From NCBI GenBank assembly GCA_947169505.1, contig CAMVPZ010000013.1, positions 1 to 13,693 of the forward strand: a stretch of DNA of 13,693 nucleotides, written 5' to 3'. Each line of letters opens with the position of its first letter. The stretch's first letter is position 1. Source of the DNA: an uncultured Pseudomonadota bacterium (GTDB lineage: Bacteria; Pseudomonadota; Alphaproteobacteria; Rs-D84). The notes beneath the pieces are model-generated. The model did no database searches. It worked only from the letters and a program-made list of their open reading frames with translations, and was not told where the DNA came from. Positions 7,288-13,641 of this stretch are shown here, one piece after another. The position numbers and the translations under genes are program-made.

Positions 7288-7320
7288 GGTTATCGTACAA
7301 CCAATCGATAACCTGGTTAT
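7288..7320 (-). promoter_or_regulatory. Inverted repeats in the leader of the cold-shock gene
   Basis: GGTTATCG (7288-7295) and CGATAACC (7306-7313) form a perfect 8-bp inverted repeat around 10 bases. The second arm also forms ATAACC-T-GGTTAT (7308-7320). With transcription starting near 7314 the 8-bp hairpin would stand at the extreme 5' end of the mRNA. It could be a stabilising hairpin, a temperature-sensitive leader or a DNA operator. Confidence 0.5.
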
Positions 7321-7350
7321 ATTTTACACCAATTTACAAAAACAAAGCAA
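7321..7350 (-). promoter_or_regulatory. Probable promoter of the cold-shock gene
   Basis: On the reverse strand TTGCTT (7350-7345), an 18-base spacer, TAAAAT (7326-7321). The predicted start near 7314 gives a leader of about 56 bases. Confidence 0.45.
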
Positions 7351-7383
7351 GCAAATACATCAGGAATAAAAATCCAATATTTT

Positions 7384-8808
7384 TTATTTTTTATAATAGC
7401 GCTGTAATTCTTTCATAATAAATTCAAAGAATTTCCCAGCCATCGTATCTGTATCAACAGCCCAATCATTTTTAGAATACGGCATAGCTGTCACCAATAT
7501 AAAACGTGCCATCCATCGAAATATTCGTATTTCTTGGTCTTTGGTCAATGGTGTTGGCGCATTTTGAACATAAAAGACTTCGTTTTCAACAGCGGTATCT
7601 AATTTACGCATAATAACATCTGTGATTTTTTGCGGATAATATATGGTTGATATACGTGGAAAACCTTCGAATAACATGTCTGTATTACCATCACTGTATA
7701 AAATATTCCAACCTATTCTGTCGAACAATTCTTCAACACATTTACAAATCATAAGATTATATTTTTTCACACCTTCGGTATGTAAAATTTCGGTTTCTTG
7801 GGATACAGATGCAACTGTTCTAACAGTTTTGACTGCTTTTACTTTGTTTTCTTTTTTATTTTCAGCCAATCTTGATTTTTCATATCCTGTATGTGTTTTA
7901 TGTTCAAATTCAAAGAAAGTCCTGATTTGGCATATTATTTCCATTGGAACAACTTGGTCCTTGGTTCCAATATTCAAAATCAATTTAGCATCACGATATC
8001 CACGTGGATTTGTTATATCAAAAAATTTATCCCGCACAGCAATAATTTTATCCGGCCACATATTACAAATACGCTCGATAAATGTTCGTGCCTGGGGTAC
8101 CAAATCAAACAAACACTTTATACGCCATACGTCACGTAATCTTTCATAAGGTGTCCTTATTTCATCCAAAGCGCGAACCAGTTCTACCGCTATTTTGTTA
8201 TGGCCAGTCCCGATAATATTCAATACCGCAGTTGATGCATCAGTTGTAAATGTTTTTGTGAATGATTCTTTTATTTTATCCGCAACCGCTTGGGCGGCGG
8301 CGACAGGCTGGGTTTTGGCAATTACATTATATGCAGTTTGCGTAACTTCTTGGACATAATCTTGATAATATTTTCCGGTTATTTTATCTACGGCACGTGA
8401 AACGCTTTTTTGTGCACCAACAATTACAGAAACAATCGAAGAAACCACCAAATCTATTTTGTGCCCTTTTGTCGCAACAAAAAATTGATTGCGCATAGGG
8501 TCGCCGTCCAATCTGTGATTCACAACATATGGTTCAAAAGGGTTAATATCATGGATGGTTATTGGTTGTTTAACAGCTGTATCATTAACATAATCATATA
8601 CATGCACAGCCGCTTTTGGTGCACCAAAACATTTACCAATATACAAAAATACTTCACGAAACCAATCCATAGAATTGGAATAAAGTCTTGTTAAATATTG
8701 GTGTGTATTATAATCAATACGACCAGATTTTAATGCTTTGTTCAAAAATTCTTGATTTTGTTCATCATGTAATCTGGTCGACACAAAAATGTCTTGTGGT
8801 TCCGGCAT
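7384..8808 (-). CDS. Uncharacterised protein with a degenerate RelA/SpoT-like nucleotidyltransferase domain
   Basis: Numbering is from the upper possible start (8835, 483 residues). The preferred start is Met10 (8808, 474 residues) because AAAGGAAAGG stands 8 bases ahead of it, while Met1 abuts the lysS stop with no ribosome binding site. The centre, about 215-320, follows the small alarmone synthetase layout: R234-D235-V-W-R-I-K (matching the D-hairpin Asp of the D-x-x-[GA]-[LI]-R motif), a helix, G279-Y-R-D282 (as in GYRSYH), then C-Q303-I-R-T306 and F-E311-H-K (as in EIQIRT and EH). Key departures: the His after GYR is Lys284, and the Glu two residues before Gln is Ile301 (a Glu is four before). 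The N-terminal ~210 and C-terminal ~160 residues are unrecognised, soluble, mostly helical-looking. It follows lysS by 27 bases. Whether it makes (p)ppGpp is unknown. Confidence 0.6.
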   Translation of the reverse strand: MPEPQDIFVSTRLHDEQNQEFLNKALKSGRIDYNTHQYLTRLYSNSMDWFREVFLYIGKCFGAPKAAVHVYDYVNDTAVKQPITIHDINPFEPYVVNHRLDGDPMRNQFFVATKGHKIDLVVSSIVSVIVGAQKSVSRAVDKITGKYYQDYVQEVTQTAYNVIAKTQPVAAAQAVADKIKESFTKTFTTDASTAVLNIIGTGHNKIAVELVRALDEIRTPYERLRDVWRIKCLFDLVPQARTFIERICNMWPDKIIAVRDKFFDITNPRGYRDAKLILNIGTKDQVVPMEIICQIRTFFEFEHKTHTGYEKSRLAENKKENKVKAVKTVRTVASVSQETEILHTEGVKKYNLMICKCVEELFDRIGWNILYSDGNTDMLFEGFPRISTIYYPQKITDVIMRKLDTAVENEVFYVQNAPTPLTKDQEIRIFRWMARFILVTAMPYSKNDWAVDTDTMAGKFFEFIMKELQRYYKK

Positions 8809-8835
8809 GTTTTTAACCTTTCCTTTGTTCATCAT

Positions 8836-10305
8836 TTATTTCATTATCGGGAATAATATCACATCACGTAAAGTTGGTTGATCAAATACGATTGATGCCA
8901 ATCTGTCAATTCCAACACCCACACCAGAAATCGGCGGAAAACCGTGTTCCATCGCACGAACAAAATCGTTGTCTGGATTAAATGCTTCTTCATCGCCATC
9001 AGCGATATTTTTTGCTTGTTCTTCAAAAGCAGCTATTTGCTGAATTGGGTTTACCAACTCTGAATAACCTTTGCTTAATTCTGCACCAGCAACCAATAAT
9101 TGATACATATCCAAACATCTATCGTCTTGGTCATTATGACGTGCCAATGGAACCATATATGTTGGATAATTATACAAGAATGTAGGTTGAACAATTTTAT
9201 CACGAATCTTGCGTTTATATACATAATCTACCAAAGCCGGCAAAGATTTTAAATCTTCTAATTCGCCCATTGGGAACATGCCTTCATCAACCAATTTTTG
9301 GCGCAATGTATCTACATTATCAAAATCCAAAATATTACAACCGAAAAATTCATTCATTTTTGCAGTATAATCTATCATTTCATATTTTGAAAAATCTAAT
9401 TTTGTCCCTTGGTATTCAATTTGTAATGTTCCACGAGCTTTTTGTATCAATTCTTGAACCATTTTCCATGTGAATTCGATGTTTTTACGAAAATCCCAAT
9501 ATGCAGCATACCATTCAATCATGGTGAATTCTTGTAAATGCATAGCATCCATACCTTCGTTACGAAAATCTTTGGCGACTTCGTATACTTTGTCAAAACC
9601 TGCGCCAATTGCTTCCTTTAAAAACAATTCTGGAGAAATACGCAATTGGAAATCCGCATTTAACGCATTATGGTGTGTCACAAACGGTCTTGCAGCCGCA
9701 CCCGAAGCAATATTTTGCATAATTGGGGTTTCTATTTCCAAAAATCCGTTTTTATTCATAAATTCACGTAAATTCTGTGTCATTTTAAAACGACCAAGCA
9801 AAGCATTTCTTGAGTCAGGATTAGAAATAACATCTAAATATCTTTGACGATAACGTGTTTCCATGTCTGTTAAACCATGATATTTTTCTGGCAATGGACG
9901 CAAAGCCTTTGATAATATTTCGTATTGAGATACACGTACTGTCAATTCACCTGCTGTGGTGTGGTAAATCGTACCAGTAATACCAATAAAATCCCCCAAG
10001 TCTACGTTTGCTTTCATAAATTTGTAATTTTCTTCACCCAATTCTTCACGGGACATAGAAAATTGAATTTCGCCTTCGATATCATAAATACGTCCAAACA
10101 TTAATTTTCCAAGCCATCTTAATGCCGTAATACGACCAGCCAACACAACATGTGTATCATCTGCCAATTCACGTGCATCTTTGATTGTATGTGAACGATC
10201 AAATTTAGCCTTCCAAACAACACCATCACGTTTTTTAATATTTTCAGCCTTTTGCAAGCGAGCCTCTAATTCGTTTGTTGACATAACTGTTGTATTTTCT
10301 GACAT
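8836..10305 (-). CDS. lysS: Lysyl-tRNA synthetase, class II
   Basis: Charges tRNA-Lys with lysine using ATP. The protein is 489 residues, the usual length. The N-terminal OB-fold anticodon-binding domain is about 52-131. The class II core carries motif 1 near 180-195, ARPFVTHHN (205-213), motif 2 F247-R-N-E-G251 with MHLQEFTMIEWY, and motif 3 G461-V-G-V-G-I-D-R-L469. The stretch ELSKGYSELVNP (409-420) differs from the E. coli-type ENGFSELND and recalls variants I associate with other phyla. Most alphaproteobacteria use the unrelated class I enzyme, so this copy may be acquired. AAAGGA is 9 bases before the ATG. A hairpin with a T-run lies only 26 bases upstream. The RelA/SpoT-like gene follows directly. 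Confidence 0.96.
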   Translation of the reverse strand: MSENTTVMSTNELEARLQKAENIKKRDGVVWKAKFDRSHTIKDARELADDTHVVLAGRITALRWLGKLMFGRIYDIEGEIQFSMSREELGEENYKFMKANVDLGDFIGITGTIYHTTAGELTVRVSQYEILSKALRPLPEKYHGLTDMETRYRQRYLDVISNPDSRNALLGRFKMTQNLREFMNKNGFLEIETPIMQNIASGAAARPFVTHHNALNADFQLRISPELFLKEAIGAGFDKVYEVAKDFRNEGMDAMHLQEFTMIEWYAAYWDFRKNIEFTWKMVQELIQKARGTLQIEYQGTKLDFSKYEMIDYTAKMNEFFGCNILDFDNVDTLRQKLVDEGMFPMGELEDLKSLPALVDYVYKRKIRDKIVQPTFLYNYPTYMVPLARHNDQDDRCLDMYQLLVAGAELSKGYSELVNPIQQIAAFEEQAKNIADGDEEAFNPDNDFVRAMEHGFPPISGVGVGIDRLASIVFDQPTLRDVILFPIMK

Positions 10306-10331
10306 TTTTTATTTTCCTTTGGTTGTTTATT

Positions 10332-10360
10332 AAAAAACGGACGACAATAAAGTGCGTCCG
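10332..10360 (-). terminator. Hairpin with T-run upstream of lysS (terminator or attenuator)
   Basis: On the reverse strand CGGACG pairs perfectly with CGTCCG (10360-10355 with 10343-10338) around 11 bases, then TTTTTT. It works in the minus direction only. It lies 130 bases after the guaC stop and 26 bases before the lysS ATG. No room is left downstream for a lysS promoter. A competing pairing is possible: GTGCG (within 10375-10386) with CGCAC inside the hairpin (10356-10352). Confidence 0.75.
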
Positions 10361-10464
10361 CCATGTTTATTTGATGGTCGCACCCTTATATCAAAGATTT
10401 TTTTATCAACTTCATATTCGTTTGCTTCTTTCGGCAACCATTATAATCAAAAGAATTCAAATGT

Positions 10465-10486
10465 AAAGTATAAATTATTATACTTT
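10465..10486 (-). terminator. AT-rich hairpin just after guaC
   Basis: A perfect 9-bp stem AAAGTATAA/TTATACTTT with loop ATTA, 6 bases past the guaC stop. It is very AT-rich and lacks a clear T-run in the guaC direction, so it is more likely an mRNA 3'-end or stability hairpin than a full terminator. Confidence 0.3.
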
Positions 10487-10491
10487 TATAT

Positions 10492-11601
10492 CTACACCGA
10501 ATATTTTTCAAAAATTCGGTTCAGTTGATTATTAACTTGGATAATGGTTGCGCATTTTGACATATGCTTTATCGATGCAGCCCCAATATAAGTACAACAA
10601 GAAGCAATTCCGCCTGTTATATCTTGTAAAACTTTATCCAATGCACCCGTATATGGTATCAATAATTCACGTCCTTCGGATGTTTTATAATCGCACATGC
10701 CACCTGCAAATTTATTATTAGCATATTCCGAAGACATACCATAATATTGTTTAAAATATTTGGTTTGAATTACATGTTTTCCATCAACTATTTCATTGGT
10801 TTCAAAATGCTTTTCTGTTCTTTCGCCCGCCGCTTCATCAGTACCAGCAAACATTCCCCCTGCCATAACAAAATCAGCATTCAAACAAAATGCTTTGCAA
10901 ATATCGCCAACGTCCACAATACCGCCATCTGCACAAATATGTCCGTTAACAGAATGCGCAATATCTGCACATTCCAATATTAATGATACCATTGGTGTTC
11001 CACATCCTGTTTGTTTGCGTGTTAAACATGCAGAACCACTGCCAATACCACATTTTATAATATCTGCATAATCCAATAATTTTAAACAAATATCACCACT
11101 GGCTATATTGCCCGCCATAATAACAGAATCTGGAAATTCTTGTCTTATCTTTGCCAAAACATTTAAAGCCTTTGGTATATAGAAATTTGGCGCATCTATG
11201 CATATATTACGTGAAGATTTCCAATTATATTTGCTTTCCATTTCTTTTAATTTTTGGATTTCTTCGTCTGTGTTTTTAAGGCCGATAGTCACAAATAAAT
11301 TATCAAACGATATATTTTCATTACGACATTGTTCTAAAAAGCGCCCTATTTCTTCAACACTGTAATGTTTGTGTAGTGTTGCAAACATACCCTTAGCCAA
11401 CAATTTCTTTGCGACATCAAAGTTCCCCACAGTTGCCATATTGGCATTAAAAACACCTAAGCCTGTTCGTATTTGACCATGTTTGAATTTGAAAATTCTT
11501 TGTAAATTTACATCTTTTCTGGAATTAAGGTTTATACCTATTTTTGGTTTAATTAAAATGTCTGAATAATCAAGATATGCTTCTGGTAATACTTGGGTCA
11601 T
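10492..11601 (-). CDS. guaC: GMP reductase
   Basis: Converts GMP to IMP with NADPH and release of ammonia, feeding guanine nucleotides back to the adenine branch. The protein is 369 residues (E. coli GuaC has 347). It has the IMPDH/GMPR barrel: DILIKPK at the start, the phosphate and active-site loop G-I-G-S-G-S-A-C192-L-T194-R with the catalytic Cys and Thr, ICADGGI, FVMAGGMFAG, and the GMPR-specific YYGMSSEYA (286-294) that separates it from IMP dehydrogenase. No CBS domains are present, as expected. Start choice: the ATG at 11601 has AAGGAG six bases ahead. The ATG at 11619 would put that site inside the coding sequence, and the promoter predicts transcription beginning at about that codon. 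Purine salvage fits a host-associated life. Confidence 0.92.
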   Translation of the reverse strand: MTQVLPEAYLDYSDILIKPKIGINLNSRKDVNLQRIFKFKHGQIRTGLGVFNANMATVGNFDVAKKLLAKGMFATLHKHYSVEEIGRFLEQCRNENISFDNLFVTIGLKNTDEEIQKLKEMESKYNWKSSRNICIDAPNFYIPKALNVLAKIRQEFPDSVIMAGNIASGDICLKLLDYADIIKCGIGSGSACLTRKQTGCGTPMVSLILECADIAHSVNGHICADGGIVDVGDICKAFCLNADFVMAGGMFAGTDEAAGERTEKHFETNEIVDGKHVIQTKYFKQYYGMSSEYANNKFAGGMCDYKTSEGRELLIPYTGALDKVLQDITGGIASCCTYIGAASIKHMSKCATIIQVNNQLNRIFEKYSV

Positions 11602-11623
11602 AAAAATCTCCTTTGCCATGTAA

Positions 11624-11653
11624 ATTATAGTAAAATCGCAATCTGTTTTACAA
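11624..11653 (-). promoter_or_regulatory. Promoter of guaC
   Basis: On the reverse strand TTGTAA (11653-11648), 18 bases, and a perfect TATAAT (11629-11624). The predicted start near 11617 gives a leader of about 16 bases ending in AAGGAG and the ATG at 11601. This supports the shorter guaC start. It is divergent from the glycosyltransferase promoter, whose -35 box is 12 bases away. Confidence 0.6.
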
Positions 11654-11664
11654 GGAAAAACATA

Positions 11665-11692
11665 TTGACAATAAAAATTCTTTGTCTATAAT
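11665..11692 (+). promoter_or_regulatory. Near-consensus promoter of the glycosyltransferase gene
   Basis: A perfect TTGACA (11665-11670), a 16-base spacer and a perfect TATAAT (11687-11692). Only nine bases separate the -10 box from the ATG at 11702. The mRNA would have a leader of about 0-4 bases and no ribosome binding site. Confidence 0.75.
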
Positions 11693-11701
11693 TTATATGT
11701 C

Positions 11702-12775
11702 ATGAAAGAACAAGAATTGTCTATTATTATTCCCATATATAACGGTCAAGATTATATTTTTGATTGTCTGTCCAGTATTTTGGGACAAAAGGATTCTTCA
11801 CAGCACGAAATCATAATTGTTAATGACGGTTCAACAGACAATACAGAAAACATACTTTGTAATATTGCAAAAGAAAATAAAAACATTCACATAATAAACC
11901 AAAAAAATTCCGGGGTTTCTGTTGCCCGCAATAATGGGATTTTGGCATCACATGGAAAATATATCACGTTTATAGATTGCGATGATATGGTTGGTTGAAA
12001 TGTAGCGGCTTTTGATAAATATTTTCTTTTATGCGAAAGCATAAGAAAAATTAAAAATTTCAGCACTACAAAATCTTTTAAATATCCTTACTGTTTTGCA
12101 TCACGTCATTTTACAAACGATTATTTTGAAAATATGCTGCATGCTGCACGTGATACAAAAGCAGATATCGTTTTTGGTGGAAAAATTTCAATAAATATGA
12201 ACATGGCGTATTCAACCCGACAAATATATGAATACGATTTGTTGTATGGAAAAGATTTTGAAGAAAAAAATACTGTGATGCGTCATGCTCATTTACGTGA
12301 AAGCGCAAATTTTGCGTTATATCGTCGAGAAATGATTAATAAAAACAATTTGTATTTTTTACCAAATATGAATCTGGATGAAGATATTTTGTTTTGTATG
12401 TTGGCTGTGCTTTATGCCGAACGTATCGCAACAGTCAAAGATGTGACATATTTTTACAACAGACATGAAAACACTCTGTCAAATATGTCAAATTACTTTG
12501 AAACAATTAACAAAAGTTGCGTGGCATACATACAACGTTTTTCGTATTTGTTGAATGCTATGGGACAAAAACCAGAATATTCCAAGATGTTTAATTATTG
12601 GATGAAATATTATTCCAAGAAAGGATTTGAATACCCATGTGAAGAAGGCGAATTTCCACCAGACAATTGCCATTATTGGTGTACCAAAGATGATTGCACA
12701 AATTGCAACATTGCAAAAGCCATGCATATAAATTTTTTAAACAACATGGAACGATATGGTATCAAAGAAAAATAA
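11702..12775 (+). pseudogene. Family 2 glycosyltransferase interrupted by one in-frame TGA
   Basis: Seen: one frame of 357 codons, broken only at codon 99 (TGA, 11996-11998). Before it, 98 residues give a typical GT-A start: LSIIIPIYNG, V40-N-D-G-S (sugar nucleotide), NSGVSVARNNGI, and the metal site D92-C-D-D95. After it the frame goes on as NVAAFDKYF and reaches LDED (about 225-228, the usual acidic site) and FYNRHENTLS. The C-terminus holds five Cys, C313-x9-C-x3-C-x4-C-x2-C335, unusual for the family. Function by family: transfer of a sugar from a nucleotide donor to a surface glycan. TGG (Trp) would be one base away from TGA. A frozen pseudogene is the plain reading; sequencing error, recent mutation, phase switching or stop read-through are alternatives. 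Promoter and flanking frame are intact, so the break looks recent. Confidence 0.8.
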
Positions 12776-12799
12776 AAAACACCCGTTTGGGTGTTTTTT
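12775..12799. terminator. Bidirectional terminator between the glycosyltransferase and the 151-residue gene
   Basis: CACCC/GGGTG stem extended by AAAA/TTTT pairs around loop GTTT, with A-run on the left and T-run on the right. It serves both convergent genes. The same CACCC-NTTT-GGGTG core recurs after tRNA-Gly. Confidence 0.9.
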
Positions 12800-12814
12800 A
12801 ATGTAAAATCATAA

Positions 12815-13270
12815 TTATCTTCCAAGATATTTAGCCATTTCAACAATACCTTTGTTTATTTTTTTATATTCTGCATTTATATTGTTAACATAGCGTTTTG
12901 CACGTTTTGTTTTATACACATTGACAAACATATTATTGTTGAAATATATTTTTTTCAAAGCATATTCTTGCACACTTTTTTCTGTTAAATCAGGAGATTT
13001 TTTAACCAAATATTTTGCTAAATAATTTGAAATATTATAACAAACATTATACATAAAATTTAAATCGTGTCTGTCACGTTTATCCAGCAAAACAAGAAAC
13101 AAACCTGTTTTTTCAAAGACGAACTTTTCAATAGATGGTTTGTATTCCATTTCTTGACGCCACGTTCCGCCCGAACTTTGATACGTTTGATAAGAACCGG
13201 CAAAATTATTTATTACTTCTTTACTTATATTTTCAATATATTGTGCAGTTATTTGTTTTGGTGTAGGCAT
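12815..13270 (-). CDS. Uncharacterised 151-residue basic protein
   Basis: I do not recognise this protein. It is 151 residues, rich in Lys, Asn and Tyr, without a signal peptide or membrane segment, and looks mostly helical. Notable stretches are FAGSYQTYQSSGG (23-35), the hydrophobic FVFEKTGLFLVLLDKRDRHDL (50-70, about its core) and a basic end KTKRAKRYVNNINAEYKK. No nuclease, toxin or DNA-binding motif is evident. It is probably a real gene: it has a good promoter (13316-13343), a weak ribosome binding site (AAGAGAA) about 6 bases from the ATG, a terminator 15 bases past its stop, and the base composition of its neighbours. It lies next to a glycosyltransferase pseudogene and a tRNA, a place where accessory genes gather. 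A lineage-specific accessory protein is the most one can say. Confidence 0.6.
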   Translation of the reverse strand: MPTPKQITAQYIENISKEVINNFAGSYQTYQSSGGTWRQEMEYKPSIEKFVFEKTGLFLVLLDKRDRHDLNFMYNVCYNISNYLAKYLVKKSPDLTEKSVQEYALKKIYFNNNMFVNVYKTKRAKRYVNNINAEYKKINKGIVEMAKYLGR

Positions 13271-13315
13271 TTATATTCTCTTGTTTTTTCTTGTTAATTA
13301 TTCACACGGAAGTTA

Positions 13316-13343
13316 ATCATACAGGAAAACGAAGTATTGTCAA
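13316..13343 (-). promoter_or_regulatory. Promoter of the 151-residue gene
   Basis: On the reverse strand a perfect TTGACA (13343-13338), 16 bases, and TATGAT (13321-13316). A second TTGACA sits 17 bases further upstream (direct repeat, 13354-13360 region). The predicted start near 13309 leaves a leader of about 40 bases. The other strand of 13344-13421 must hold the tRNA-Gly promoter; only a weak TTGCAT (13383) with CAAAAT (13406) is seen. Confidence 0.55.
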
Positions 13344-13421
13344 CAAAAAATGTTTGTCAAAACACATAATATTAAAAAACACTTGCATTATAAAAAAAAC
13401 TATGTCAAAATAACCCCACGT

Positions 13422-13498
13422 GCGAGCGTAGCTCAGTTGGCTAGAGCGCAACCTTGCCAAGGTTGAGGTCGAGGGTTCGAGCCCCTTTGCTCGCACCA
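13422..13498 (+). tRNA. tRNA-Gly(GCC), CCA encoded
   Basis: A 77-base cloverleaf. Acceptor GCGAGCG pairs with TGCTCGC (one G-T), discriminator A, encoded CCA (13496-13498). The D-stem is GCTC/GAGC. The anticodon arm CAACC/GGTTG has loop TTGCCAA, so the anticodon is GCC (13456-13458), decoding GGC and GGU. The T-arm has loop TTCGAGC. The last 13 bases are duplicated downstream at 13598-13610. Confidence 0.95.
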
Positions 13499-13505
13499 AA
13501 GTTTC

Positions 13506-13528
13506 AAACACCCATTTGGGTGTTTTTT
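13506..13528 (+). terminator. Rho-independent terminator of tRNA-Gly
   Basis: AAACACCC/GGGTGTTT around ATTT, then T-run, 7 bases after the CCA. The AAA on its left makes it usable on both strands. Confidence 0.9.
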
Positions 13529-13617
13529 ATATATTACATGCAAAGGGGCGAGAACCCGAAGGGTTGCGAGGCGAGATGGCATCAGCCATCGAAGTACTTT
13601 GCTCGCACCAAAGTTTC

Positions 13618-13641
13618 AAACACCCTTTTGGGTGTTTTTTT
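13618..13641 (+). terminator. Second copy of the tRNA-Gly terminator, inside repeat copy 2
   Basis: AAACACCC/GGGTGTTT around TTTT, then a longer T-run (to 13641). It differs from the first copy by one loop base and one T. Confidence 0.85.

Noticed and set aside
7643..8149. 168-residue plus-strand reading frame
   Set aside because: Antisense to the RelA/SpoT-like gene; no ribosome binding site or recognisable domain.
10329..10364. An 11-codon reading frame (MADALYCRPFF) through the hairpin ahead of lysS, as a leader peptide
   Set aside because: It has no ribosome binding site and no Lys codons, so it does not fit a lysine attenuation peptide.
10330..10390. T-box riboswitch for lysS
   Set aside because: No specifier loop or T-box consensus; GGGTGCGACC only loosely resembles the antiterminator core.
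11996..12040. Selenocysteine at the glycosyltransferase TGA
   Set aside because: No Cys-type catalytic position in the family at this site and no clear SECIS-like hairpin right after it.
11702..12775. UGA reassigned to Trp (genetic code 4)
   Set aside because: RF2 is encoded with an intact UGA frameshift sensor, and TGA ends the SIMPL-domain gene at 5951-5953.
13422..13610. Integrated phage or genomic island with att sites at tRNA-Gly
   Set aside because: The two copies of the tRNA end enclose about 100 non-coding bases and no integrase; the Xer gene at 5950 is a distant housekeeping type.
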